A stretch of DNA of 17,048 nt from Planctomycetota bacterium (GCA_030018555.1 JASEHY010000008.1:1-17048), one strand, 5' to 3'; positions 1 to 7,587 are shown, numbered from the stretch's first letter. Made by a program: numbers and translations. Notes: a model not told the origin generated them from the sequence alone.

Positions 1-109
1 AACATCTAAAACACTTTGTCATCATTTTGAGTATTGTATGAATAATCTGGGTTAGGGATTCGGGACGGGATGAGTAACCAGGGCTATGGGCGGATTTGTG
101 GACTGGTAG

Positions 110-1333
110 TTATTCGTTTTTCTGTGGTTTTTCAGGCGTGGTTCCAGGCGTTACGGTTGAACCCCCGGACGGTGTCGTCGGTCCTGTCGGCACTATTATC
201 ATCGGGGGTGGCTTCAGGACATTCCCGTAAATATTATACATCGCCCGCATCAGCATCTCGTCTTTGATATACTTGATTATCAGGTCATGGTCATAGAGCA
301 TTATCTCAGGGTTGTCGCGTTTGAGCATATTGACCAAATCCATAAATTCCCTCATCAGATTATTCTCGCCTGTGAAATCATATACCTGACAACTCTCCCT
401 GCTGAGTATATCCATTATATTTAATGCCTTTATCAGTTTATCATTGGTCTGCCCGGGCTTTGTTACCTCAACCGCTACTAATCTGTATAAACATTTTTTC
501 AGCCATTCTGTTCCTTCGCGGGGTGATTGTCTGGTGTAGGGGAAAGATAATTCTGTTATCGCATACGAGACCCATCCACGGGCTTCTGGTAGCCAATAAA
601 GAATCGGATTCTTGGCTAATTTCTCAAACACCTGCGGATTATTGAGTGTCTTTAAGGTATCAATAGCGACAACTGCTATTGGCATTTCTTTTACGGTAAT
701 CAGGCGATATAACTCGTCAGAAGATTGCTGGCACTTAAATTTGTCCATCGTCTGCATTGTCCGCAGGTGCAGTAGTCCCCAGTTAAGTTTCTGGTCGTAG
801 TTTTCCAGCAGTTTCGCCCGTACGTTCTGGATACGCTCCCGACGACTGGCAGAAAGAGATGCCCCTTCATCGCCTCCTCCACCCTGCTCCGCTCTTGGCG
901 GTGCGCTCCCGGTCTTCCCGCGCAGTTCCTTTAATTCCTCCTCAAACACCTCTGGTTGTACCCACCCATAACTATTCAAATCCTTTTTAAGTAATCCAAC
1001 GAGTATATCTCTGGCTTCGGTGGGCAGGATTTCCATCTGACTAAAACAATATACGACTGCACAGCGCAGAGCAATGGTATCTTCTGCCATCGGTCTGGCA
1101 AATTGTTCTAATAATACAGGTATGCTTATACTTGCAGGATATTTGGCAAGACTTCGCAATGCCCAGAGCCGGGTCGCTAAATCCTTTTGGTTCAGTGCCT
1201 CCTTGAGCCGTTGGATTTCCATCTCCTGGCGGGTTGGTGGAGTGGTCCTTTGAGAGAGAGCATAATTATTGATGAGGATACCACTTAAAATAATCCCTGT
1301 TATTCCTAATATACAACATGCTTTATATTTCAT
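110..1333 (-). CDS. Secreted or membrane-anchored HEAT-like repeat protein
   Basis: Encodes 407 residues from ATG 1333, which has AAGGAG about 6 bases upstream; the longer frame from 1366 adds 11 poorly supported residues. A hydrophobic N-terminal segment (about residues 5-23) suggests a signal peptide or anchor. Residues 35-120 form paired amphipathic helices (RLWALRSLAKYPASISIPVL and following) typical of HEAT or armadillo-like scaffolds, and helical character continues to about 370. Residues 140-164 are a Gly/Ala/Ser/Arg-rich insert with GC-rich DNA, unlike the flanks. Residues 375-407 form a Pro/Thr/Gly-rich tail, likely an extended linker. No catalytic motif is visible. It is the last gene of the minus-strand run ispG, kinase, HEAT, 112 bp after the kinase stop. 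A role as scaffold or partner of the kinase is inference from position only. Confidence 0.75.
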   Translation of the reverse strand: MKYKACCILGITGIILSGILINNYALSQRTTPPTRQEMEIQRLKEALNQKDLATRLWALRSLAKYPASISIPVLLEQFARPMAEDTIALRCAVVYCFSQMEILPTEARDILVGLLKKDLNSYGWVQPEVFEEELKELRGKTGSAPPRAEQGGGGDEGASLSASRRERIQNVRAKLLENYDQKLNWGLLHLRTMQTMDKFKCQQSSDELYRLITVKEMPIAVVAIDTLKTLNNPQVFEKLAKNPILYWLPEARGWVSYAITELSFPYTRQSPREGTEWLKKCLYRLVAVEVTKPGQTNDKLIKALNIMDILSRESCQVYDFTGENNLMREFMDLVNMLKRDNPEIMLYDHDLIIKYIKDEMLMRAMYNIYGNVLKPPPMIIVPTGPTTPSGGSTVTPGTTPEKPQKNE

Positions 1334-1345
1334 ATTTTTCTCCTT

Positions 1346-1428
1346 ATTCTTCACCACAAAGAGCACAAAGTTAATCTGTGAAACCCGTCCTTCGTAGCCC
1401 TCCGGCTACTTCGGAGGGCGAAGTAGGG
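1346..1428. repeat. Dispersed repeat unit plus hairpin between kinase and HEAT genes
   Basis: ATTCTTCACCACAAAGA at 1346-1362 recurs exactly at 9422-9438, and a diverged complement lies at about 7700-7722. It is followed by CCGTCCTTCG (1385-1394), which recurs twice inside ispG at 5271-5301. A hairpin has arms GCCCTCCG (1397-1404) and CGGAGGGC (1412-1419), extended by CTTCG/CGAAG. There is no T-tract, so this is better read as a repeat element than a terminator. Confidence 0.6.
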
Positions 1429-1445
1429 TCTGTGGTTGCTATAAT

Positions 1446-4424
1446 TCATTTCAGCCAGACAACATCTTTTGCACAGCGGAATCCCAGATAATCCGCCCAG
1501 AATTGAGTATTGTCCTTGAAGGGAAGTTTTATTTTCCCCGGCGGACCTTCTTTTCTCACGGACAGTTGTAGTTGTTCTGGTGAAAAGGTTATCCAACTAC
1601 CGCCGCGGATGACTCTGCTTGTGCCTGTAGGAGGTCCTTTAGGGTTGTTGGTAATACTTTCCTGATAGTAAGAATGGTCAAAAAAGTCCGCACACCACTC
1701 CGCAACATTACCGGCAATATCATAACAGCCATAAGGACTGATATCCTTCTCAAAAAAGCCGACTGGTGTGATATTATTAGGTCCGTCCTCGCCGTTATTG
1801 CACATTTTCTCAAGATATTGGTTGCCCCAAGGATAAATAAGAACCTTATCAGAACGGGCGGTTTTTTCCCATTCTGCTTCAGTCAGAAGCCGTTTCATAG
1901 CCCACTGGGCATAAGATTGCGCATCCTTCCAGGAAACCTGCACCACCGGATGAGAAAGGATATTATCTACTTGCAGTGAGCCCAGCGAACCTGTACTTTC
2001 GTTATTACCTCCCCCCCCCCCTCTGGGATTGCGCCATGAGACGCCTTTAACTTCTTTGAGCATCCCATCAGTATAAACCAGACCAAAGCCAAGTTGTTCC
2101 GCCTCAGTGATATAGACGGTGGCTTCAACAAACTTCTTGAATTGCCTGTTGGTGATTTCAAACTTGTCCACATAATAAGAGGAAAGGTTTATTTTCCTTG
2201 CCGGTCTTTCATTAGGGTTCCCACTATCATTACCTCTGATAAACTCTCCCCCCTGAATTAGAATCATCTCTGAATCATCGGTTATATTTTTAATTTTGAG
2301 GAGTGCGTGAGAGTTTGGCTCGCGCTGGTCTGTAAGAGGTTCAATTTTGTGGTAGTCCAGAAAAGATTTTTCTATCTGTTCTTTCAGACGGTTTATCTCG
2401 GAGACCTCGGAGGGGTCATCAGTATATTCTTCCGCCTTTATTGCCCAGTCACGGGCTTCTTTGAATGATTGGGCAACCAGACCCTTTCTGACGTTGCTTA
2501 TCGCATTACGGTAGTTGTTCAATCTGAAGAGCCGTATTTCTTCCTTTATCTCTGATAGTTTTTCTTTTGCCTTATCAATAAAACGGTTAGATTCGTTCTT
2601 GCTGATGAAGTTTTCTAATATCTTTCCTTTATTATAGGGTTCGTTTTCTTTATCAACCTCAGAGATGATGTTATCAACAGCCATCTGCTCTGCGCTAACG
2701 ATAGCGTTATCAAGGAATGTTTTAGAGAGGGCAACAAAATCACTCTGCGGATAAAGTCTGGTTAGATTGGTATAAAGTTTCCTCATCTCGTCTAAGTAAT
2801 TAGTTTCTAAAGAGAGGTTCCAGATACGTATCTGGAGATAGATAGCGGCCGGATGGATAATCTCGTCCTCCATCTCTATTAACTTTTGCACTTCAGCCCT
2901 GGATGAGGTATAGTTTTTGGATTCTATATCCTGTACTGCCCGATTATATCTGTGTTGGGGTGGTGTCTTAGGAGATTCTATCAGGATAAAAGATTCTGAT
3001 TTGGTTGCCTCGGCTAAACGAATCTTTTCCTTCAGGACTTCGCGCTCATCAATCTTCTTCTTAACATCCTGCAGTAATAAGAAGGCAGGAGTATAATCTG
3101 GTTTTTTACCAAGAATCTCCTCAAGTAAAACCTTACCTTCATCTAATTTGTCTTCTTTTACCAGGGCTTCAGCCGTAGAATATTTCTCTTTTAATTCGCT
3201 CATCAGGGTGTCAGAAGATTGCTGGGGATTTGTCGGGGAGGATTTTTCTCCTATCGCCGTGTCCGCTGAGCCCGAGACAATACCGTCCTGGGTTGTCTTA
3301 CCGGAAAGGTTTGTAGGTTCGGTCGCCTTCCACGGTTGCCAGAGCGCTAAAGCAGCAATGATAACCACTGGAGAAGCAATTGCACCTAATAAAAGTGCCT
3401 TCTTCTTTTTACGCACCTGAAGTCTTACCACAGAACTTGGTGCGAGCATAGTGTGCTCGGCGCTAACAGCGCTAATCCGAGAAGGGTCAACGGCGGCGTG
3501 AATAGGTGGTTTGCCCTTTTCAAAGAAATCAAGGTCTTCTAATAACTTGTTTGGATTATCATAGCGGCTATTAGGGTCTTTCTGGATGCATTTCATTATA
3601 ATGGCTTCAAGCGTCGGCGGAAAATCAGGAACGGCATGTGAAATCATTATCGCAGTATCATAAATATGGTGGCGAATTATACTCATAGCGCTTTCGCCAG
3701 AGAACGGTATTTTACCGGTAGCCATCTCGTAAAGAACTATCCCCATAGAGTAGATATCAGAACGAATATCCGCCGGGTTTCCCATTCCTTGCTCAGGTGA
3801 AATATATTTGGGAGTGCCGATAACGGTGCCAGCCATAGTTGCCTCCTGGTCGCCGCCATGGGCTAATTTGGCTAAGCCAAAATCCATCACCTTAATCTGG
3901 GTCTCTTTAAGATTAATATTAACCATCATCATACTGGCTGTTTTTTCTGCCTGTTGTGGTGATGGTGAGATAATGGATGAGGAATAAGAGACCATAATAT
4001 TAGCGGGTTTGATATCGCGGTGGACAATCTGTGCCGGAGATGACCATGCGGCTTTTAATGCCTTACCCACAGAGACCGCTACATAGGTAATCTCTTCAGC
4101 AGAGAAGAGTCGCTTTTTTTCTATGAGTCTGGAAAGAGGCGTGCCCTGGACATATTCCATTATGAAGAAATGAGAACCTTCATGTTCGCCGGCGCTGTAG
4201 ACCTGAATGATATGCTCCGCTGTCAGTTTAGCCAGACACTCGGCTTCTCGTCGGAATCTACGCACGAAGTCAGGGTCAGCGGTGAGTTCTTTCTTGAGGA
4301 ATTTTATCGCCACGGGGCGATTGAGGGAAATCTGCTTACCTGTATAAACATCTCCCCAAGCGCCTCTACCCAGTAGTTTGTCACGGTCAAACTCAAAATC
4401 ACCAGCAATCTTTTCTAATGCCAT
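1446..4424 (-). CDS. Transmembrane Ser/Thr protein kinase fused to a C-terminal FGE/sulfatase-modifying-factor domain
   Basis: Encodes 992 residues from ATG 4424 (MALEKIAGDF). The frame stays open to 4610, but that extension is Arg/Ser-rich and encoded by a GC-rich repeat cluster. Kinase domain about 13-300: glycine loop GRGAWG (19-24), VAIK lysine K41, HRDIKPAN with catalytic D137, DFG at 181-183, GTPKYISPEQ at the activation segment; all key residues are present, so it should be active. Residues 145-174 are an unusual Ser/Met-rich insert between the catalytic loop and DFG. One membrane helix at about 343-361 puts the kinase in the cytoplasm and residues 365-992 outside it. Residues 400-700 are helical or coiled, TPR-like. 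Residues 719-986 are an FGE-sulfatase domain (GGEFIRG, LTEAEWEKTAR, AGNVAEW, RVIRGGSW, LGFRCAK). Such domains often serve as binding modules rather than formylglycine generators. No clear Shine-Dalgarno; TATAAT abuts the ATG. It may be co-transcribed with ispG upstream. Confidence 0.92.
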   Translation of the reverse strand: MALEKIAGDFEFDRDKLLGRGAWGDVYTGKQISLNRPVAIKFLKKELTADPDFVRRFRREAECLAKLTAEHIIQVYSAGEHEGSHFFIMEYVQGTPLSRLIEKKRLFSAEEITYVAVSVGKALKAAWSSPAQIVHRDIKPANIMVSYSSSIISPSPQQAEKTASMMMVNINLKETQIKVMDFGLAKLAHGGDQEATMAGTVIGTPKYISPEQGMGNPADIRSDIYSMGIVLYEMATGKIPFSGESAMSIIRHHIYDTAIMISHAVPDFPPTLEAIIMKCIQKDPNSRYDNPNKLLEDLDFFEKGKPPIHAAVDPSRISAVSAEHTMLAPSSVVRLQVRKKKKALLLGAIASPVVIIAALALWQPWKATEPTNLSGKTTQDGIVSGSADTAIGEKSSPTNPQQSSDTLMSELKEKYSTAEALVKEDKLDEGKVLLEEILGKKPDYTPAFLLLQDVKKKIDEREVLKEKIRLAEATKSESFILIESPKTPPQHRYNRAVQDIESKNYTSSRAEVQKLIEMEDEIIHPAAIYLQIRIWNLSLETNYLDEMRKLYTNLTRLYPQSDFVALSKTFLDNAIVSAEQMAVDNIISEVDKENEPYNKGKILENFISKNESNRFIDKAKEKLSEIKEEIRLFRLNNYRNAISNVRKGLVAQSFKEARDWAIKAEEYTDDPSEVSEINRLKEQIEKSFLDYHKIEPLTDQREPNSHALLKIKNITDDSEMILIQGGEFIRGNDSGNPNERPARKINLSSYYVDKFEITNRQFKKFVEATVYITEAEQLGFGLVYTDGMLKEVKGVSWRNPRGGGGGNNESTGSLGSLQVDNILSHPVVQVSWKDAQSYAQWAMKRLLTEAEWEKTARSDKVLIYPWGNQYLEKMCNNGEDGPNNITPVGFFEKDISPYGCYDIAGNVAEWCADFFDHSYYQESITNNPKGPPTGTSRVIRGGSWITFSPEQLQLSVRKEGPPGKIKLPFKDNTQFWADYLGFRCAKDVVWLK
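2011..2021 (-). repeat. Homopolymer of 11 G (coding strand) inside the FGE domain
   Basis: Eleven consecutive C on the plus strand read as G on the coding strand and encode part of the five-glycine stretch RGGGGGNNES (residues 801-810). The frame is intact at this length. A gain or loss of one base would truncate the FGE domain about 180 residues before its end. FGE domains usually show a short WRxPxG loop here followed by HPVV(Q)VSW, so the glycine stretch and the roughly 15 residues after it appear to be an insert. Confidence 0.85.
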
Positions 4425-4437
4425 ATTATACGTCTTG

Positions 4438-4643
4438 CCCGCTCCGCTCTCTCGCCTCGTCTCCGCCCCAGCCTCGCTCTCGCTCGGCGAGGCGGGCGAG
4501 GCGGAGCGGGCGCTGGAGCGAGGCGAGCGTCTTGCGCCTCCCCGTCCGTCAGGCGGGCGTCTTGCGTCCTGCGTCAACGCACAACGTATAACGCACCACG
4601 CACAACGCAAAAAACGCCCGACTCATCCCTCACGGGATCCCGT
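4438..4643. repeat. GC-rich inverted and tandem repeat cluster between ispG and the kinase gene
   Basis: The 218-bp gap is almost entirely repeats. CCCGCTCCGC (4438-4447) is inverted at 4501-4510. CGCTGGAGCGAGGCGAGCG (4511-4529) recurs inverted and exact at 6462-6480. GCGTCTTGCG occurs at 4527-4536 and 4557-4566, and ACGCACAACG at 4577-4586 and 4598-4607. ACGGGATCCCGT (4632-4643) is a perfect palindrome touching the ispG stop codon. Base composition differs sharply from the AT-richer genes on both sides. Confidence 0.8.
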
Positions 4644-5944
4644 CAGAGGGACAACGCCCTTATTTCTTTCACCAGTTCGGTGACTATTTTTGACTCAGGG
4701 ATTTTGCGGATTCTCTCGCCATTTTTGAATAGGAATCCAAAATCTTTCCCGCCAGCAATACCGATGTCACATTCCATCGCTTCACCAGGTCCATTTACCA
4801 CACAACCCATCACAGCCACTTTAATGCTATTTCCCTTTGGTGAAAGCGACTCTTTTTCTAATATCCCCCTGAGTTTCTGGACTATTTTTATAATATCTAT
4901 TTCACACCTGCCACAGGTAGGGCAGGAAATTATCTCTACTTTTTGCCTACGTAATCCCAGAGATTGTAAAATCTTGTATCCTATCCTGACTTCATCGTGA
5001 GGGGGACCGGTAATAGAAACCCGAATGGTATCGCCAATTCCTTCTAAAAGCAGACTACCGATACCGATAGATGATTTAATAGTTGCGTCATCTAATGTGC
5101 CACTGGCTGTAACCCCCAGATGTAAAGGATACTCACATAAACCAGCGACATAACGATAAGCATAAATCGTAGAAATTACATCAGATGACTTAAGAGAAAT
5201 CATTATATCATTAAACTTAAGTGATTCAAGAAAATTAACATATTCTAATGATGCCTGGGCAAGAGATTTGCCGTCCTTCGTCATTCCAGAGCCGTCCTTC
5301 GCAATTCCACCCCGATATCCATCGGGGCGGAGCGGCGGATGGCTCATTGATAAAGGAACAGGTTTTCTGGGAAATAATTGATGGCGAAGATTGGAACGCA
5401 ACCATCCGTTGACCGAGCCCGAATTCAAGCCGACTCTTATGGGAATATGTTTTCTGTGTGCTAATTTGACTATCTCTATAATTGCCTCCTTATCGGTGAT
5501 ATTGCCGGGGTTAAGGCGAATCCCATCAACACCCTGTTTGATTGATTCTAATGCCAATTCAGGATTGAAATGGATATCTGCCTCTATGGGTATCTTGATT
5601 TCCCTTTTTATCTGAGAGAGAGCCAGGGCTGATTTATGATTTGGGATAGCCACCCTGATTATCTCGCAACCGAGGGCTTCTAATTCTTTTATCTGTTTGA
5701 TGGTTGCTTTGATATCGGTCGCAACGGTCTTCGTCATAGACTGAACCGAAATCGGAGCACCATCTCCTATTTTTACTTTGCCTAACCAGACCGCTTTAGT
5801 CCGGCGACGGTTTATCCAGCCCCTTGTTAACCCAGCCCTTTTATACTCCGCAGAAAGGGGCTGGGTTAATACCCCCTCCCTGTCACTGGAACGGGTTCCC
5901 TCAATACAAGGGGCTGGATTTATTTCTATCTTCGCTCTACACAT
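4643..5944 (-). CDS. ispG: 4-hydroxy-3-methylbut-2-enyl diphosphate synthase (flavodoxin-type), with repeat-encoded inserts
   Basis: IspG (GcpE) makes HMBPP from methylerythritol cyclodiphosphate in the MEP isoprenoid pathway, using a 4Fe-4S cluster. The 433-residue frame shows the N-terminal barrel (KIGDGAPISVQSMTKT at 58-73, EADIHFNPELAL at 121-132) and the cluster ligands C341, C344, C381 and E388 (CPTC, MGCVVNGPGEA). Two stretches are unlike the family. Residues 9-44, before the normal start of homology near INRRRTKAV, are encoded by a long inverted repeat. About residues 190-226, between GLNSGS and ASLEYVNFLE, carry roughly 30 extra residues encoded by another repeat, including the 7-residue tandem pair GIAKDGS/GMTKDGK. 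No ATG, GTG or TTG lies in frame between 5944 and the conserved region, so translation must begin at or near 5944 and include the extension, unless a rare start codon is used. Confidence 0.95.
   Translation of the reverse strand: MCRAKIEINPAPCIEGTRSSDREGVLTQPLSAEYKRAGLTRGWINRRRTKAVWLGKVKIGDGAPISVQSMTKTVATDIKATIKQIKELEALGCEIIRVAIPNHKSALALSQIKREIKIPIEADIHFNPELALESIKQGVDGIRLNPGNITDKEAIIEIVKLAHRKHIPIRVGLNSGSVNGWLRSNLRHQLFPRKPVPLSMSHPPLRPDGYRGGIAKDGSGMTKDGKSLAQASLEYVNFLESLKFNDIMISLKSSDVISTIYAYRYVAGLCEYPLHLGVTASGTLDDATIKSSIGIGSLLLEGIGDTIRVSITGPPHDEVRIGYKILQSLGLRRQKVEIISCPTCGRCEIDIIKIVQKLRGILEKESLSPKGNSIKVAVMGCVVNGPGEAMECDIGIAGGKDFGFLFKNGERIRKIPESKIVTELVKEIRALSL
5267..5345. repeat. Repeat element inserted in frame within ispG
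   Basis: Two 21-bp tandem units begin GCCGTCCTTCG (5270-5280, 5291-5301), followed by a hairpin CCCCGAT (5310-5316)/ATCGGGG (5321-5327) and a GC-rich stretch. The 21-bp period keeps the frame. The same CCGTCCTTCG occurs at 1385, and CCCCGAT/ATCGGGG hairpins recur outside genes at 6068-6083 and 8303-8320. The encoded residues fall where other IspG proteins have only a short helix connection. Confidence 0.75.
5814..5919. repeat. Nested inverted repeat encoding the IspG N-terminal extension
   Basis: The outer arms ATCCAGCCCCTTGT (5814-5827) and ACAAGGGGCTGGAT (5906-5919) are exact 14-bp complements. The inner arms TTAACCCAGCCC (5827-5838) and GGGCTGGGTTAA (5858-5869) are exact 12-bp complements. 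The whole 106-bp unit is read through in the ispG frame (residues 9-44) without a stop. Confidence 0.85.
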
Positions 5945-5963
5945 AAAATTAATTTCGCCTATT

Positions 5964-5997
5964 ACTATCTGTTAGACCGTGGGTCGTTACAGATAGT
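5964..5997. promoter_or_regulatory. Hairpin in the ispG 5' untranslated region
   Basis: ACTATCTGT (5964-5972) pairs with ACAGATAGT (5989-5997); inside it GACC (5975-5978) pairs with GGTC (5982-5985). It ends 20 bases upstream of the ispG ATG. No T-tract follows on either strand. It could be a leader structure, an operator, or one more dispersed palindrome; the sequence does not decide. Confidence 0.4.
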
Positions 5998-6024
5998 TAT
6001 CCCGAAAAAAGATAGTGTTTCTTT

Positions 6025-6083
6025 AGAGCCAGTTATTCCGATGTAATCGGGAGTTGCTGGCTCTTATCCCGATGAATATCGGG
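6025..6083. repeat. Nested palindromic elements between ispG and rpmF
   Basis: AGAGCCAG (6025-6032) pairs with CTGGCTCT (6057-6064) around an inner CCGAT (6038-6042)/ATCGG (6046-6050). A second hairpin CCCGAT (6068-6073)/ATCGGG (6078-6083) follows directly. It belongs to the same CCCGAT/ATCGGG class found inside ispG and at 8303-8320. Confidence 0.65.
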
Positions 6084-6116
6084 GAACTATTATTTCTATA
6101 AATTTTAAGTGCAAGG

Positions 6117-6184
6117 TTGACAAGTTTTCCGTTTAATATTTTAATAAGAGTTTAATTGACATAATATTAACTATTTGTTATTAG
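6117..6184 (+). promoter_or_regulatory. Two overlapping sigma70-type promoters upstream of rpmF
   Basis: There are two consensus -35 boxes. TTGACA at 6117-6122 has a 17-bp spacer to TTTAAT (6140-6145). TTGACA at 6156-6161 has a 17-bp spacer to TATTAG (6179-6184). The second would start transcription near 6191, leaving about 20 bases of leader with the rpmF ribosome site. No such promoter is seen directly before plsX, so plsX probably shares these. Confidence 0.6.
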
Positions 6185-6210
6185 CGAAGTTTTTACGAAA
6201 GGAATAAGTT

Positions 6211-6384
6211 ATGCCTAATCCAAAAAGAAAACATTCCAAATCGCGCAAATGGATGCGTCGGGCTCATCTTAGTCTATCAGTGCCCCCCAGTTCAATCTGT
6301 CCACGCTGTCATACTGAAAAATTGCCACACCGTATCTGTAGTAATTGTGGCTACTATAAAGGGAGTGCTGTTGTAAAACTATAA
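6211..6384 (+). CDS. rpmF: 50S ribosomal protein bL32
   Basis: 57 residues starting MPNPKRKHSKSRKWMRRAH, the characteristic basic N-terminus of bL32, followed by a zinc ribbon with C30-P-R-C33 and C43-S-N-C46. Length and cysteine spacing fit the zinc-binding form. Start ATG 6211 has AAAGGA about 7 bases upstream. rpmF followed by plsX is a widely conserved bacterial pair. The DUF177 (YceD) gene that often precedes rpmF is absent; its place is taken by the divergent ispG and repeats. Confidence 0.96.
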   Translation: MPNPKRKHSKSRKWMRRAHLSLSVPPSSICPRCHTEKLPHRICSNCGYYKGSAVVKL

Positions 6385-6397
6385 TATAAATTAACTT

Positions 6398-6495
6398 TCG
6401 TGCTTCGCACGAGGGGAGTGCGATAAATCGCACCGCTACAATATAATATATCTGTAGCGGTCGCTCGCCTCGCTCCAGCGAGAGCGGAGCGGGGA
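6398..6495. repeat. String of consecutive palindromes between rpmF and plsX
   Basis: Four adjacent stem-loops: TCGTGC/GCACGA (6398-6412), GTGCGAT/ATCGCAC (6418-6433), CCGCTACA (6433-6440)/TGTAGCGG (6453-6460), and CTCGCT/AGCGAG within 6469-6482. The last contains CGCTCGCCTCGCTCCAGCG (6462-6480), identical in inverted orientation to 4511-4529. No clear T-tract follows, so rpmF-plsX read-through is likely. Confidence 0.75.
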
Positions 6496-6519
6496 TTTAT
6501 CCGACTAATAATATAAATT

Positions 6520-7557
6520 ATGAGATTTGCTGTTGACGCAATGGGGGGAGATTTTGCACCCCAAGAAATAGTCAAGGGAGCATTGCTGGCTGCCCCTTCA
6601 TTAAATAATAACTATATTTCATTAGTCGGCGACCAAAAAGCCATAGAAGGATGTATTGATAAACTTCCTGATAATGTGGAGATTATTCATACAAACCAGA
6701 TAATCGGGATGGATGAGTCTCCTGTGGGGGCGATACGGAATAAACCTGATTCTTCACTGGTTAAATGCTTTAGATTGGTTTCGGAAAAAAAGGCGGATGC
6801 GTTAATATCAGCAGGTAACACTGGCGCAGTGGTTGCAGGAGCCACTATCTTCTGGGGATTTTTACAGGGAGTCAGACGCGCCGGTATCGCCATACCACTG
6901 CCAACAGAAAAAGGTGTCTCTTATCTAATAGATGTCGGCGCTAATATTAATTGCCACCCCATCAATCTCCTCCAATACGGCATTATGGCTTCAGTCTATG
7001 CCAGATATGTCAGAAAAATAGAAAGCCCGCGAGTAGGTTTATTAAATATCGGAGAAGAAGACTCAAAGGGTAATCTTCTGGTTCAGGAGACACTATCTCT
7101 GATGAAAAAAGCACCCATAAATTTTGCCGGCAATCTGGAAGGCAATAATATTTTCAAAGGTAACTGCGATGTCATCGTTTGCGAGGGGTTTGTCGGCAAT
7201 GTCATTCTAAAGGTCGCAGAAGGAAGCGGTGAGTTCTTTGCTTCTCGTCTCTTTTCTTCGCTGATGAAACTCAAGGATAATCCTACATTATCTGGACAAT
7301 TTGACTCGCTTAAGACGGCTCTGGAAAATCTTAAAAAACAGTTAGATTATTCTGAATACGGCGGTGCAATGCTTCTGGGCGTCAACGGTATTGGTATTAT
7401 CTCTCATGGTCGCTCTAATGCTAAGGCTATCTGTAATGCGATTAAGGTTGCCGATGAAATGTATAAACACCAAATCAATGACAACATCGTAAAAGAACTC
7501 CACAAAACTAAATTAACCTGGATGGACTTGCTGAAGAGTTGGAAGACGCATAGATAA
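6520..7557 (+). CDS. plsX: Phosphate acyltransferase (acyl-ACP:phosphate transacylase)
   Basis: 345 residues, normal PlsX length. PlsX converts acyl-ACP to acyl-phosphate, the acyl donor for PlsY in the first step of phosphatidic acid synthesis, and acts at the inner face of the cytoplasmic membrane. Family signatures: MRFAVDAMGGDFAPQEIVKGA at the N-terminus, the GMDESPVGAIRNKPDSSL segment, SAGNTGAVVAGA, YLIDVGANINCHP, and CEGFVGNVILK/YGGAMLLGVNGIGIISHG toward the C-terminus. The start is fixed by the conserved N-terminus although no Shine-Dalgarno is visible (AT-rich AATATAAATT precedes the ATG). It lies 135 bp after rpmF; fabH, a common next neighbour, does not follow. Confidence 0.96.
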   Translation: MRFAVDAMGGDFAPQEIVKGALLAAPSLNNNYISLVGDQKAIEGCIDKLPDNVEIIHTNQIIGMDESPVGAIRNKPDSSLVKCFRLVSEKKADALISAGNTGAVVAGATIFWGFLQGVRRAGIAIPLPTEKGVSYLIDVGANINCHPINLLQYGIMASVYARYVRKIESPRVGLLNIGEEDSKGNLLVQETLSLMKKAPINFAGNLEGNNIFKGNCDVIVCEGFVGNVILKVAEGSGEFFASRLFSSLMKLKDNPTLSGQFDSLKTALENLKKQLDYSEYGGAMLLGVNGIGIISHGRSNAKAICNAIKVADEMYKHQINDNIVKELHKTKLTWMDLLKSWKTHR

Positions 7558-7587
7558 TCTTTCACTCTTACAGGGACAAAGGTCGCA

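Noticed and set aside
1334..1366. Upstream start of the HEAT protein at 1366
   Set aside because: ATG 1333 has AAGGAG at proper spacing and is followed directly by a signal-like segment; the 11 extra residues come from a dispersed repeat.
1390..1423. Rho-independent terminator after the kinase gene
   Set aside because: The hairpin is good but no T-run follows in either direction, and it shares sequence with dispersed repeats.
4425..4610. Kinase N-terminal extension of 62 residues in the open frame
   Set aside because: It is encoded by GC-rich repeats, Arg/Ser-rich and without family similarity; kinase homology begins just after ATG 4424.
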